A DNA stretch of 64,000 bases, taken from Haloferax litoreum. Its GTDB lineage: Archaea > Halobacteriota > Halobacteria > Halobacteriales > Haloferacaceae. Where the stretch lies: assembly GCF_009674605.1 (NCBI RefSeq), contig NZ_WKJO01000001.1:2232001-2296000 (forward strand), read 5' to 3'. Below, one piece after another: positions 1 to 8,886 of this stretch. Under the pieces are notes generated by a model. The model saw nothing but the letters and a program-made list of their open reading frames with translations. It searched no databases and was not told where the DNA came from. Position 1 is the stretch's first letter; every line of letters begins with the position of its first letter. Position numbers and translations under genes: made by a program.

Positions 1-60
1 GATACCCCTAGCCAGTTCCGCGACCGGTCTGCATATGTTCGTGTGGTCCAACCGACGGGT

Positions 61-1200
61 ATGCGAACCGTCGATGCGGCAGGACTCGAAATCGGCGACG
101 ACCACCCACCGCGAATCATGGGTGTGCTGAACGTCTCCAAGGAGTCGCCGTACAAGCCGAGCGTGTTCAACGACCCGAGTGAGGCCGCCGAATACGTCGA
201 CCGCGAACTCATCGACGAAGGGGCCGATATCGTCGACATCGGGCTCGAATCGGCCAACAAACGCCTCGACGTGCTCTCGGCCGAGGACGAACTCGACCGT
301 CTCGACACCGCGCTGTCTGTCCTCGACCACGTCTCTGGCGACGCCGTCTTCTCTATCGAGACGCGCTACCACGAAGTCGCCGAGGCAGCCCTCGCCAACG
401 GATTCGACATGGTAAACGACATCTGTGGGTTCGCCGACCCGAAGATGCCCGCGGTGTGCGAGGAGTTCGACGCCGCCGTCGCGAAGATGGCGAGTCCACC
501 GGACCTCACTCGACCCGGTGCCATTGAGGAGGTAGACGACATCTACGACGCCCTCGAACTGAACGGCTTTACCGACAAGACCATCGTCGACCCGGCGTTC
601 GGTGGGTGGTCCGAAGCGAAGACGCTCGAACACGACCGAGAGACGTTCCACCGCCTCCGCGAGTTCCGCGGATACGGCTATCCCATCCTCGTCTCCATCA
701 ACCGGAAGAACTTCCTCCGCGACGTCGCCGGACGGTCGACAGAAGACGCACTCCCCGTGAGTCTGGCCGCCACGTCGATGGCCGTCGAACGCGGCGCACA
801 CGTCATCCGAACCCACGACGTGCGAGAGACACGCGATGCGGCGCTCATCGGCCACGAGTTCAAACGCCGTCGCGTTCGGGAACCAGGTGACGTATCGGTC
901 GAAGAACTCGACGTGACGACGCCGGGCGACGCAGCGCGACACCTCGACCGAATGGGTGCGCCGAGAGACGTCGCCGCCGAGAGCGTCACCCGCGTCTTCG
1001 AACTCGAAGGCCTCGCCGAATCCGACCGAGAGACGCTCGCTGCTGCTGCTGCCGACGCTGGTGCCGTCTTCGCGGGCGGCGAAACTGGTGGCCTCCTCGT
1101 CGGGACGCCTACCGCACTGCGCCGGGTTCCTGACGTCGTGAGAGGCAGTTCCGACGCACTCGAAGCGGCAGTCGAGACTATCGCACGGGGAGTTCAGTAA
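61..1200 (+). CDS. folP: Dihydropteroate synthase-like protein (FolP family)
   Basis: Condenses a dihydropterin diphosphate with p-aminobenzoate (or an analogue) in folate synthesis; cytosolic. The first ~285 residues follow the DHPS TIM barrel: MGVLNVSKES, GADIVDIGLESA, SIETRYHEVAEAA..MVNDICGF, IVDPAFGG, PILVSINRKNFL and AHVIRTHDVRET, matching the family's GILNVTPDS, DIGGEST, SIDT, INDI, SRKSF and RVHDV blocks. Several canonical residues differ, so substrate preference may be altered. About 90 residues follow the barrel and match nothing I recognise. ATG 61 gives 379 aa and starts where haloarchaeal proteins usually do; GTG 43 is an alternative. mptE, which makes the pterin substrate, is next. 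Confidence 0.8.
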   Translation: MRTVDAAGLEIGDDHPPRIMGVLNVSKESPYKPSVFNDPSEAAEYVDRELIDEGADIVDIGLESANKRLDVLSAEDELDRLDTALSVLDHVSGDAVFSIETRYHEVAEAALANGFDMVNDICGFADPKMPAVCEEFDAAVAKMASPPDLTRPGAIEEVDDIYDALELNGFTDKTIVDPAFGGWSEAKTLEHDRETFHRLREFRGYGYPILVSINRKNFLRDVAGRSTEDALPVSLAATSMAVERGAHVIRTHDVRETRDAALIGHEFKRRRVREPGDVSVEELDVTTPGDAARHLDRMGAPRDVAAESVTRVFELEGLAESDRETLAAAAADAGAVFAGGETGGLLVGTPTALRRVPDVVRGSSDALEAAVETIARGVQ

Positions 1201-1443
1201 ACACGGGGGAAATCGAGCGAGAGAGCGCCGCTTCGGCCGACTCGAACCATCGATGCCGGGTAGTCTGACCCGTCCAGTCGTCTGACGTTCGGCAGACACT
1301 GACCGTTCGACTAAGAGAAAACTTATACCATCCGACTCTAAAACGGTCCTGTGGACGCCGGAAGGGCACGCGGGTAGGGGTACACGAGTGCCATTCCGGC
1401 CCATACAGTTACACCCTGAGCAGCAGCACTCTGAGTATCAACA

Positions 1444-2121
1444 ATGCGATTTACCGAGTGGGAACCCGTCTACGTACAGATTCTCGACAGTTTCGGGTTC
1501 GACCGGGTCGGTGACGAACTCGCTCGCGACACCCTCACTTCGCTCGTCACTCCCTTCGACCGCTCGCGTCTCGCGTGGGAGAGCAAGACTGTCGCAATCT
1601 GTGGCGCGGCCCCGTCGCTCGGCGACGAACTCGCTCGCGTGGACGACGCCGACGTTATCGTCGCCGCTTCGACTGCCGCAGACGTCGTCCTCGACGCTGG
1701 GTACGCCCTCGACTTGATGGTCACCGACCTCGACAAGAACCCGGAGACGGCAGTCTCGTTGACCGAGTCGGGGACACCCGTCGCCGCGGCAGCACACGGT
1801 GACAACATCCCTGCAATCCGTGAGTGGGTTCCCCAGTTCGAAGACGACCACGTCCTCGGGACCACGCAAGCGGCACCCGCCGGGCCCGTCGTCAACTGGG
1901 GCGGGTTCACCGACGGTGATAGAGCGGCGTTCCTCGCGGACGAACTCGGCGCGGGGCGACTCGTCTTCGCGGGGTGGGATTTCGACGACCCCACAGTCGA
2001 CGAGACGAAAGCACAGAAACTGGCGTGGGCTGAGCGCCTGTTAGCGTGGCTCGAACGTCGTCGGAACGAGGAATTCTCGATTCTCGATGGCCGGCGAGAC
2101 GATATCGAGCCACTTCCGTGA
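1444..2121 (+). CDS. mptE: 6-hydroxymethyl-7,8-dihydropterin pyrophosphokinase, archaeal MptE type
   Basis: Transfers diphosphate from ATP to 6-hydroxymethyl-7,8-dihydropterin, giving the substrate of dihydropteroate synthase. The 225-aa length and the blocks VAICGAAPSL, DADVIVAASTAADVVLDAGYALDLMVTDLDKNPE, VAAAAHGDN and GRLVFAGWDFDD are those of the MptE (formerly DUF115) family, which is unrelated to bacterial FolK. The VTDLD motif is the probable metal/ATP site. It lies 243 nt after the DHPS gene on the same strand; a TATA-like TTATACC near 1324 suggests its own promoter. ATG 1444 follows an A-rich stretch without a clear Shine-Dalgarno. Confidence 0.85.
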   Translation: MRFTEWEPVYVQILDSFGFDRVGDELARDTLTSLVTPFDRSRLAWESKTVAICGAAPSLGDELARVDDADVIVAASTAADVVLDAGYALDLMVTDLDKNPETAVSLTESGTPVAAAAHGDNIPAIREWVPQFEDDHVLGTTQAAPAGPVVNWGGFTDGDRAAFLADELGAGRLVFAGWDFDDPTVDETKAQKLAWAERLLAWLERRRNEEFSILDGRRDDIEPLP

Positions 2122-2277
2122 CAGACCTGTCGTCTCGGAGGGTCACACCGCACGAATAGGTCCGAACTAACGCGGAAGAATACTGCTAACGAATCAGTAG
2201 GTGTAGCTTCGTGGACACGAGAGCGACGCGAGAGGAGCCGAGATGTCGGGCACCGTCTCGTGGTCTCTCGCCACCCC

Positions 2278-3123
2278 TCAGCGGGTACTTCGGGGGGGCG
2301 TCCCTGCCTCCGTGTCGGTACTGGACACGTCGGCCCGTTCTTCCTCGACGACGGCGTCGAAGAGTTCGGCGTTGCACCCACGGCAGGCGGCCGTGACGTG
2401 GCGCTTTCGTCCGTCCTCGTCCTCGTCGACCCGTTCGGTGTCTATCTCGACTGCACCATCGCAGGTCGGGCACGTGTGGAGGCTCAATCGAAGCGCACCG
2501 AGGACGCGGTTTCGGTCCGCAGTCGTGAGTTGCCACCAGTCCGGGTAGTGGCGACGAAACGTCACGACTGCGGTCAGGTCGGCGACGAAGGCGGCCCGCG
2601 ACATCCAGTGCCCGATTGCGTTACTGTCGAGTCGGGCGAACAGGCCGTCTTCGTCCCACCCCATCTCGACACGGGAGTCGTCGACGCCGAGGAGTTCAGC
2701 GAGCGCAGTCTGGTCGTGGTCCCGACCGTCCATCGCAATCATTCGGCGACGCCAGTCGCTGGCGAACTCCTTGGAGACCGCGAGTCTGTCGGATTCGTCG
2801 TCCGTGAGGACACCCGCTTCGTACAGGTCGGAGACGAGGTCGACTCGCCCGCCGAGGGCGAGCGGCGGGGATGGTGATGCGACTGTCGAGACTGCTGATT
2901 TCGCCGGTGGGAGTTTCGGGAGGGTCGTCCCTCTGAGTTCGAACGCGGCGAACCCGAACACGACTGCTGGAGGGAGCACTCCGAGGACCAGACCGTACGG
3001 TGACCACACGAGCCACCCGAGTGTCCCACACATAACTGTCAGAAACACGAGTGGAATCCCGATTGGACTCCGCAGTAGCGGCTGTTTCATCTCGGGGTCG
3101 AGAGAGATTCGGCGCCCAGACAT
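2278..3123 (-). CDS. Membrane protein with two TM helices and a C-terminal zinc ribbon (unknown)
   Basis: 281 aa. Two hydrophobic helices lie at about residues 20–62 (IGIPLVFLTVMCGTLGWLVW and YGLVLGVLPPAVVFGFAAF), then a helical soluble region, then a zinc ribbon with CPTC and CRGC knuckles near residues 218–255. It is paralogous to the gene at 11813–12664: both share the TM pair, a 'W.R......LA.LLG(V/I)D..R' block, a 'F.A.....G.W...A.FVAD' block and the 'C..C.GAV' ribbon in the same order. Function unknown; the layout suits a membrane-anchored zinc protein. No operon partner is apparent: its neighbours are convergent mptE and divergent phr. Confidence 0.75.
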   Translation of the reverse strand: MSGRRISLDPEMKQPLLRSPIGIPLVFLTVMCGTLGWLVWSPYGLVLGVLPPAVVFGFAAFELRGTTLPKLPPAKSAVSTVASPSPPLALGGRVDLVSDLYEAGVLTDDESDRLAVSKEFASDWRRRMIAMDGRDHDQTALAELLGVDDSRVEMGWDEDGLFARLDSNAIGHWMSRAAFVADLTAVVTFRRHYPDWWQLTTADRNRVLGALRLSLHTCPTCDGAVEIDTERVDEDEDGRKRHVTAACRGCNAELFDAVVEEERADVSSTDTEAGTPPRSTR

Positions 3124-3405
3124 AGAGCATACAAGGTCCTCAGGTCGTATAGGTATGGACAGGGTACATCAGATAGCAAGAATGTAAACGTGTGGACTTA
3201 TCTGAACTCGGTTAATAACATCACATTACCACGGACTATCAGTGGCCCATGCGTATCGTTATCACACCGAGAAGACTGAGATTTTCGAGACGAACGTGAC
3301 CGTTCGAGCGTGTTTCAGGAGTAGGCAGACGTTTTTCGGGGTTTTCCACTAACTAAGCGTGTTTCTGCCGCTACATTAACGTCCACCGCGTCCTGAGGCG
3401 CGGGT

Positions 3406-4842
3406 ATGGACGTGTTCTGGCATCGGCGTGACCTCCGCGTGGCCGACAACCGTGGACTGACGACGGCCACCGAGGACGCTCCCGCCATCCCTGTCTTCGT
3501 GTTCGACGACGAGGTTCTCGAACACGCGGGGCCTCCCCGTGTTCGGTACATGCTCGATGCTCTCGAGCGACTCCGGGCGTCGTACCAGACGCTCGAAAGC
3601 GACCTCCTCGTCGGACAAGGAGACCCGAGGACGCTCATCCCTTCGATTGCGGCGGAAGTCGGTGCCGACCGGGTCGTCTGGAACGAGGACTACTCGGGAC
3701 TGGCCCGAGAACGCGACGCCGAGGTACGGTTGGCACTCGACGAGTCAGGTGTCGCCAGGGAGTCGGTCCACGACGCCATCTTCCACCAACCGGGGTCGAT
3801 TACGACGAACGCAGGCGACCCGTACTCGGTGTACACCTACTTCTGGAAGAAGTGGCGGGACCGCGAAAAGCCAGCCCCGTACCCGACCCCCGATGCCGAT
3901 TCGCTCGCGGACGCAGCGACGCTCGAATCAGTCGCCGAGGCGATACCGGAAGTCACCGTCGGCGAACTGCCGTCGCTCTCGGCCCTCGGGTTCGAGGACC
4001 CGGCGGCAGACGTCGTCTCGGCAGGACCCGAGGCGGCGCGAGAGCGACTCACCACCTTCTGTGAGGACGCCATCTACCGGTACGACGAGGACCGCGACTA
4101 CCCGGTCCGGAGCGCCACGTCGAGACTCTCGACGGACTTGAAGTTCGGAACCATCGGAATCAGGGAGGTGTACGCGGCGACTGCCGAGGCCCGTGAGGGC
4201 GTGGGTGGCGAGCGAGACGAGTCTGTCGAGTCGTTTCAGTCACAACTGGCGTGGCGCGAGTTCTACACCCACGTCCTCCGGTTCAACCCCCACGTCGTCA
4301 CGGAGAACTACAAGGAGTACGAACACGACATCGAGTGGCGCGACGACCCCGACGAACTCGCGGCGTGGAAGGAGGGCCGAACCGGCTATCCAATCGTCGA
4401 CGCTGGGATGCGCCAACTGAAACAGGAAGCGTACATGCACAACCGCGTCCGCATGATTGTCGCCTCGTTCCTGACGAAGGACCTGTTGTGCGACTGGCGA
4501 CACGGCTACGCCCACTTCCGCGAGTACCTCTCGGACCACGACACGGCGAACGACAACGGCGGGTGGCAGTGGGCCGCCTCGACGGGGACTGACGCCCAAC
4601 CGTACTTCCGTATCTTCAATCCGATGACGCAGGGTGAGCGCTACGACCCGGACGCCGAGTACATCACGCAGTACGTCCCCGAGTTGGAGGGCGTGACGGC
4701 GAACACCATCCACGACTGGCACGAGATGAGCGAGATGGAACGGGAACGTGTTGCGCCCGACTACCCAGCACCAATCGTCGACCACTCGGAACGTCGGGAG
4801 ATGGCGCTGGCGATGTTCGAGGCCGCCCGCGGTGACGACTAA
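3406..4842 (+). CDS. phr: Deoxyribodipyrimidine photolyase (class I CPD type)
   Basis: Flavoenzyme that uses blue light to split cyclobutane pyrimidine dimers. 478 aa, full length. The N-terminal antenna domain opens with MDVFWHRRDLRVADNRGL. The C-terminal FAD domain has SQLAWREFYTHVL, TGYPIVDAGMRQL, HNRVRMIVASFLTKDLL, DWRHGYAHF and NDNGGWQWAASTGTDAQPYF, the FAD- and lesion-binding blocks. The Trp residues of this region are consistent with photoreduction. ATG 3406 aligns with the usual family start. It is 48 nt before the DJ-1 gene, so co-transcription is possible. Important for high-light brines. Confidence 0.95.
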   Translation: MDVFWHRRDLRVADNRGLTTATEDAPAIPVFVFDDEVLEHAGPPRVRYMLDALERLRASYQTLESDLLVGQGDPRTLIPSIAAEVGADRVVWNEDYSGLARERDAEVRLALDESGVARESVHDAIFHQPGSITTNAGDPYSVYTYFWKKWRDREKPAPYPTPDADSLADAATLESVAEAIPEVTVGELPSLSALGFEDPAADVVSAGPEAARERLTTFCEDAIYRYDEDRDYPVRSATSRLSTDLKFGTIGIREVYAATAEAREGVGGERDESVESFQSQLAWREFYTHVLRFNPHVVTENYKEYEHDIEWRDDPDELAAWKEGRTGYPIVDAGMRQLKQEAYMHNRVRMIVASFLTKDLLCDWRHGYAHFREYLSDHDTANDNGGWQWAASTGTDAQPYFRIFNPMTQGERYDPDAEYITQYVPELEGVTANTIHDWHEMSEMERERVAPDYPAPIVDHSERREMALAMFEAARGDD

Positions 4843-4889
4843 CTGATACAGAGCGAAACGCTATTTCTCCGGCCTGCGAGAGGCCAGCC

Positions 4890-5495
4890 ATGCACGTCGC
4901 CATCCTCCTGTACGACGGATTCGACGAACTCGACGCCGTCGCACCCTTCGAAGTGTTCCAGAACGCCGGCGCATTCGGCGCAGACTGCCGCGCCGAACTC
5001 GTCACGCTCGACGACCGTGATTTCGTGACTGCGAGTCACGGGATGCGCGTCGGCGTCGATGGCGTCCTCGACCCGGAGGTGGACCGCCCTGACCTCCTCG
5101 TCGTCCCCGGCGGCGGGTGGAACTCTCGCGCCGAGCAGAGTGCGTGGGCAGAAGCAGAGAAGGGCGACGTTCCGGACGCGATAGCGACACTTCACGAGGC
5201 CGGAACGACTGTTGCTGGTGTCTGTACGGGCGGGATGCTCCTCTCGCGAGCAGGAATCCTCGACGGCAGACCCGCCGTCACTCACGGGAGTGCACTGGAC
5301 GACTTACGTGAGACTGACGCCGAGATTGTCTCTGCTCGCGTCGTCGACGATGGTGACGTACTCACTGCCGGTGGCGTCACCTCGGGTCTCGACCTCTCGT
5401 TGCACGTCGTCGAGCGCGAGTTCGGAACCGACGTCGCAGACCGCGTGGCCACAGAAATCGAATACGAACGACGAGAGACCCCGTTCGAAGGCTGA
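4890..5495 (+). CDS. DJ-1/PfpI family protein
   Basis: 201 aa, single domain of the class I glutamine-amidotransferase-like (DJ-1/PfpI) fold. MHVAILLYDGFDELDAVAPFEVF is the typical opening with the conserved acidic residue after the first strand. LLVVPGGG, then VAGVCTGGMLLSRAGILDGRPAVTH, forms the nucleophile elbow with Cys in VCTGG followed by the conserved TH. Members act as glyoxalases, chaperones, isonitrile hydratases or transcription-factor partners; the sequence alone does not decide which. Placed between photolyase and superoxide dismutase, it fits a stress-response stretch. Confidence 0.85.
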   Translation: MHVAILLYDGFDELDAVAPFEVFQNAGAFGADCRAELVTLDDRDFVTASHGMRVGVDGVLDPEVDRPDLLVVPGGGWNSRAEQSAWAEAEKGDVPDAIATLHEAGTTVAGVCTGGMLLSRAGILDGRPAVTHGSALDDLRETDAEIVSARVVDDGDVLTAGGVTSGLDLSLHVVEREFGTDVADRVATEIEYERRETPFEG

Positions 5496-5586
5496 CACGT
5501 CGAGATTTTTGCGGCAAGCTACGTCACCGAAATCGCCCGACTCCGGCCCGAACGCGAGTGTTCTATGCTACCATACCTCTCCTCAA

Positions 5587-5631
5587 CTTTTAACAGGATT
5601 CCGCCCGACCCTCAATACGGAGGTTTACATA
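5587..5631 (+). promoter_or_regulatory. sod promoter and ribosome binding site
   Basis: A TATA-like CTTTTAACA (about 5587–5595) and a strong Shine-Dalgarno GGAGGT (5619–5624) sit 7 nt before ATG 5632. This fixes the sod start and rejects the much longer upstream-open frame. Confidence 0.6.
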
Positions 5632-6231
5632 ATGAGCTACGAACTCGACCCGCTTCCGTACGATTACGACGCGCTCGAACCGCACATCTCCGAACAAGTC
5701 CTGACGTGGCATCACGACACCCACCATCAGGGCTACGTCAACGGATGGAACGCGGCCGAAGAGACGCTGGCCGAAAACCGCGAAGCCGGCGAGTTCGGTT
5801 CGTCCGCCGGTGCGCTCCGCAACGTCACGCACAACGGCTCCGGTCACATCCTGCACGACCTCTTCTGGCAGAACATGTCGCCGGAAGGCGGTGACGAGCC
5901 CGAGGGTGCGCTCGCGGACCGCATCGCGGAGGACTTCGGCTCCTACGAAGCCTGGAAGGGCGAGTTCGAGGCTGCTGCCGGCGCTGCCGGTGGCTGGGCG
6001 CTCCTCGTCTACGACTCGTTCTCGAACCAACTCCGCAACGTCGTGGTCGACAAGCACGACCAGGGCGCACTCTGGGGCAGTCACCCTATCCTCGCCCTCG
6101 ACGTCTGGGAACACTCCTACTACCACGACTACGGCCCGGCCCGCGGTGACTTCGTCAGCGCGTTCTTCGAAGTCGTCGACTGGGAAGAGCCATCGGCCCG
6201 CTACGAGCAGGCCGTCGAACTCTTCGAGTAG
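5632..6231 (+). CDS. sod: Superoxide dismutase (Mn/Fe family)
   Basis: Dismutates superoxide to oxygen and hydrogen peroxide in the cytoplasm. 199 aa, standard length. The ORF opens MSYELDPLPYDYDALEPHIS and carries the metal ligands and signature blocks: HHDTHHQGYV (first His ligands), GSGHILHDLFWQNMSPEGG (second His and W/N of the active site) and ALDVWEHSYYHDYGPARGDFV (the DVWEHAYY signature with Asp and His ligands). Haloarchaeal enzymes of this type are usually Mn-dependent. The GGAGGT site 7 nt before ATG 5632 supports this start. Confidence 0.97.
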   Translation: MSYELDPLPYDYDALEPHISEQVLTWHHDTHHQGYVNGWNAAEETLAENREAGEFGSSAGALRNVTHNGSGHILHDLFWQNMSPEGGDEPEGALADRIAEDFGSYEAWKGEFEAAAGAAGGWALLVYDSFSNQLRNVVVDKHDQGALWGSHPILALDVWEHSYYHDYGPARGDFVSAFFEVVDWEEPSARYEQAVELFE

Positions 6232-6322
6232 ACCCGCACATCCCGACATTTCTTTTGGCGACTGCTCCCGTGAGCGGCGGTATCGAAGAGAACAGCGTCC
6301 AAGACCGTAACGTCACTCCGAA

Positions 6323-6739
6323 TCAGTCGAGGGGAGTCTCGACGGTGACGAGCGACGAGACGTCGAATTCTGCATCGATTTCCTGTAGACGGTCGTTCAG
6401 CGTGGCGAAATCTCGGCCACCAGATTCGCGGTCGAATCCCGCGAACACGCCGACAGGCTTGCCACCGACGAACGTCCGGAACTGCTCGAACGTGTCGAAC
6501 CCGCGGACGGTGTAGCCGTAGTCGGCGTAGTAGAGTGCCTCGTAGGTGTCTCGCGTCACGTAGCCGAACCGCTCGTTGTCCACTAATCGAGACACGTCGA
6601 CCGAGTCTATCGCGTCGGCGACGTCGTCTCTGAGGTAGAGATGCTCGTATCCTCCTCGGTCGAAGACCCAGAGGTCCCGTAGTGCGTCCCCGCCGAACGA
6701 CTGGAAGATTTCGACGAGGCGTGAAGTAGCATCGCTCAT
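6323..6739 (-). CDS. Conserved haloarchaeal hypothetical protein
   Basis: 138 aa from MSDATSRLVEIFQSFGGDAL. An upstream in-frame ATG would add 37 poorly conserved residues, so the inner ATG at 6739 is preferred. Soluble, acidic, aromatic-rich; contains DLWVFDRGGYEHLYLRDDV and YEALYYADYGYTVRGFDTFEQF. No catalytic motif recognised. It is convergent with sod and divergent from the next small gene. Function unknown; the family appears restricted to haloarchaea from what I recall. Confidence 0.65.
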   Translation of the reverse strand: MSDATSRLVEIFQSFGGDALRDLWVFDRGGYEHLYLRDDVADAIDSVDVSRLVDNERFGYVTRDTYEALYYADYGYTVRGFDTFEQFRTFVGGKPVGVFAGFDRESGGRDFATLNDRLQEIDAEFDVSSLVTVETPLD

Positions 6740-6842
6740 CGCTCTCGTGTCCCACTCACTAGTGATAAGTATTGGCATGACAAAGGGCGGCCGTCGCCGC
6801 AGGGTCGTCGGGGTTTTGCCAGTCGGCGGAGAAACGGTGTGT

Positions 6843-7133
6843 ATGCCCAAACCGAAAGACGAGTTCGATACCCTCTACGGGTACCTCCTGTACGAACCAG
6901 CCGACGTTCTCCACGCCGACTACATGTACACCGTCCCCGAGATTGCCCGGATGCTGCAAGGCCTCGACCCGACGACGGAACTCAGCGAGGACACCGAAGA
7001 CCGCCTCATCGAGTGGACGATTCCGTGGATTATCGTCAATCAGGAAGACTTCGTCATCAACGACCCCCGAAGCGACGAACCGGGGTACTACGGACTCCAC
7101 CCGGACGCCGTCCCGGACGAAGACGAAGAGTAA
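6843..7133 (+). CDS. Conserved small haloarchaeal protein (DUF5827-like)
   Basis: 96 aa, very acidic, beginning MPKPKDEFDTLYGYLLYEPADVLHADYMYTV-type sequence with a short, well-conserved-looking N-terminus and an Asp/Glu tail. ATG 6843 lies close behind a CGGTGT context; leaderless translation is possible. No membrane helix and no known catalytic motif. The DUF5827 assignment is from memory of family character and is uncertain. Divergent from the 138-aa unknown on the other strand and convergent with the MBL gene. Confidence 0.6.
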   Translation: MPKPKDEFDTLYGYLLYEPADVLHADYMYTVPEIARMLQGLDPTTELSEDTEDRLIEWTIPWIIVNQEDFVINDPRSDEPGYYGLHPDAVPDEDEE

Positions 7134-7154
7134 TCGTTCCGAACTGCGCCAGAC

Positions 7155-7736
7155 TCAGCGATTCACTCGTGCGGCACGGGCCGCCAATTCGAGGTCATCC
7201 TGTGGTCGCGTGACGATGCTCGGGCCGTGACCCGTGTATATCTCGGTTACGTCGTCGCCGGTGGCTTCGCGGAGACGGTCGATGCTCTCGATGAGTACCT
7301 CGCGGTCACCTTCCGGGAGGTCGGTCCGGCCGAACCCACCGTTGGCGAAGACTAGGTCGCCGGCGAAGCAGACCCCAGAACCACGAGAGAAGAAACAGAG
7401 GTGGTCGTCTTTGTGCCCCGGCGTGTGGATAGCCTCGTACACGTCGTCGCCGATTTGGATGCGTTCGCCGTCTTCGATGCGGTTGTCGACGGCGAGATTG
7501 CCGGCGTCGTAGCCCCACGTTTGTACGTCGAACGCGTCCCGTAACGCATCGACGTTGCCGACGTGGTCAGGGTGCGTGTGTGTGAGGTAGACGGCGTCTA
7601 CCTCGTCTGTGAACTCCTGAATCTTCGGGACGATGTCGAAGTTCGCCCCGGCGTCGACGAGTGCGGTGGTGTCCCCATCGACGAGAAAGACGTTGCTGGT
7701 GAACGTCCGAATCCCCTGCGCGAGATTGCGAATCAT
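7155..7736 (-). CDS. MBL-fold metallo-hydrolase (glyoxalase II-like)
   Basis: 193 aa. The THTHPDHVG motif (HxHxDH) starts the binuclear zinc site. IHTPGHKDDHLCFF supplies the next His, VCFAGDLVFANGGFGRTDLPEG the bridging Asp, and EIYTGHGPS the last His. This is the complete beta-lactamase-fold metal set in a compact, single-domain hydroxyacylglutathione-hydrolase-like protein. Haloarchaea lack glutathione, so the natural thioester is probably another thiol (inference). Starts ATG 7736; convergent with the 96-aa unknown and divergent from thyA. Confidence 0.85.
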   Translation of the reverse strand: MIRNLAQGIRTFTSNVFLVDGDTTALVDAGANFDIVPKIQEFTDEVDAVYLTHTHPDHVGNVDALRDAFDVQTWGYDAGNLAVDNRIEDGERIQIGDDVYEAIHTPGHKDDHLCFFSRGSGVCFAGDLVFANGGFGRTDLPEGDREVLIESIDRLREATGDDVTEIYTGHGPSIVTRPQDDLELAARAARVNR

Positions 7737-7887
7737 GGCGCATCATACGGCGAGCGGGGTCTTTCGTGTTGTGGGACCTGCAACCGAGACGAGTCTCCCG
7801 ACTCGGCCGCGTTCCGAGATTTCATATACTGTGAGGCAACCACATCACTAACGAACACTGCTCGCTTCGGGCACCCCCTCACCACCA

Positions 7888-8886
7888 ATGCGCCAATACC
7901 TCGACCTCGTCACGGACGTTCTCGGCACCGGCACGTACAAGCCTAATCGAACGGGTGTAGACACCATCTCGGGCTTTTCGAAGCACTACGAAGTCGACCT
8001 GCAGGAGGGCTTCCCACTGCTCACGACCAAGGACCTCTCGGGATTCCGCTGGAACTCGCTCATCCACGAACTCCTGTGGTACCTCTCCGGCGAGGAACAC
8101 ATCAAGAACCTCCGCGAGGAGACGGGCATCTGGAACGCGTGGGCCGACGAGGAAGGACACCTCGACACGGCGTACGGCCGCTTCTGGCGACGCTACCCCG
8201 TCCCCGAGGAGGGACTTCCGGGCGAGGCGTGGCCCGACGACGACCAGCGCTGGATGAACGACGAAGGCACGTTCGACCAACTCGCGTACGTCCTCGACAC
8301 GCTCGAAGAGAACCCCAACTCCCGGCGAATGGTCATCAACGCGTGGCACCCCGCGAACGCCGCCGTCTCGACGCTTCCGCCGTGTCACTACACCTTCGTC
8401 TTCAACGTGCAGGGCGGCACACTCAACCTCCACTTGACGCAGCGCTCCGGCGACATCGCACTCGGCGTCCCGTTCAATCTCGCCGCGTACGCCATCCTCG
8501 CGCAGGTCGTCGCCCAGCAGGCGGGGTTCGAACTCGGGAAGTTCGCCCACACCATCGTCGACGCCCACGTGTACTGCGGAACCGGCGAACGCGGGGCGTG
8601 GTACGATGAGAACCTCGACGAACTCCAGTCTCGTCTCGCGGACGCACAGTCCGGCGAAGACTACCTCGACGTACGCGAATGGCTTCTCGAAACGGCCCCC
8701 GAAGAGGCCGACGGCGAGGAAGATTACGACCACGTTCCCGGCTTGCTCTTGCAGGCCTCCCGCGAACCGCGTGAACGCCCGACGCTCGACGTAGCAGACG
8801 TGCCTCTCTCGGACCTCACCTTCGACGATATCGTCCTCCGCGACTACGACCCCGCCGACGGGATTCGCTTCGCGGTGGCCGAATGA
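7888..8886 (+). CDS. thyA: Thymidylate synthase (ThyA type, haloarchaeal Hts)
   Basis: Methylates dUMP to dTMP with methylene-tetrahydrofolate. 332 aa; starts MRQYLDLVTDVLGTG-type and contains the catalytic-cysteine region TLPPCHYTFVFNVQ, LNLHLTQRSGDIALGVPFNLAAYAIL (nucleotide site) and HIVDAHVYC-type sequence. NSRRMVINAWHP is the Arg/Trp phosphate-binding block. About 40 residues between the Tyr-containing VYCGTGE and the C-terminus are acidic and longer than in E. coli. Its stop overlaps the hdrA start by 4 nt (ATGA), so thymidylate synthase and dihydrofolate reductase, which regenerates its cofactor, are translationally coupled. Confidence 0.95.
   Translation: MRQYLDLVTDVLGTGTYKPNRTGVDTISGFSKHYEVDLQEGFPLLTTKDLSGFRWNSLIHELLWYLSGEEHIKNLREETGIWNAWADEEGHLDTAYGRFWRRYPVPEEGLPGEAWPDDDQRWMNDEGTFDQLAYVLDTLEENPNSRRMVINAWHPANAAVSTLPPCHYTFVFNVQGGTLNLHLTQRSGDIALGVPFNLAAYAILAQVVAQQAGFELGKFAHTIVDAHVYCGTGERGAWYDENLDELQSRLADAQSGEDYLDVREWLLETAPEEADGEEDYDHVPGLLLQASREPRERPTLDVADVPLSDLTFDDIVLRDYDPADGIRFAVAE

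Noticed and set aside
5212-5631. Long upstream extension of superoxide dismutase
   Set aside because: It overlaps the DJ-1 gene in another frame and lacks homology; the GGAGGT at 5619 fixes the start at 5632.
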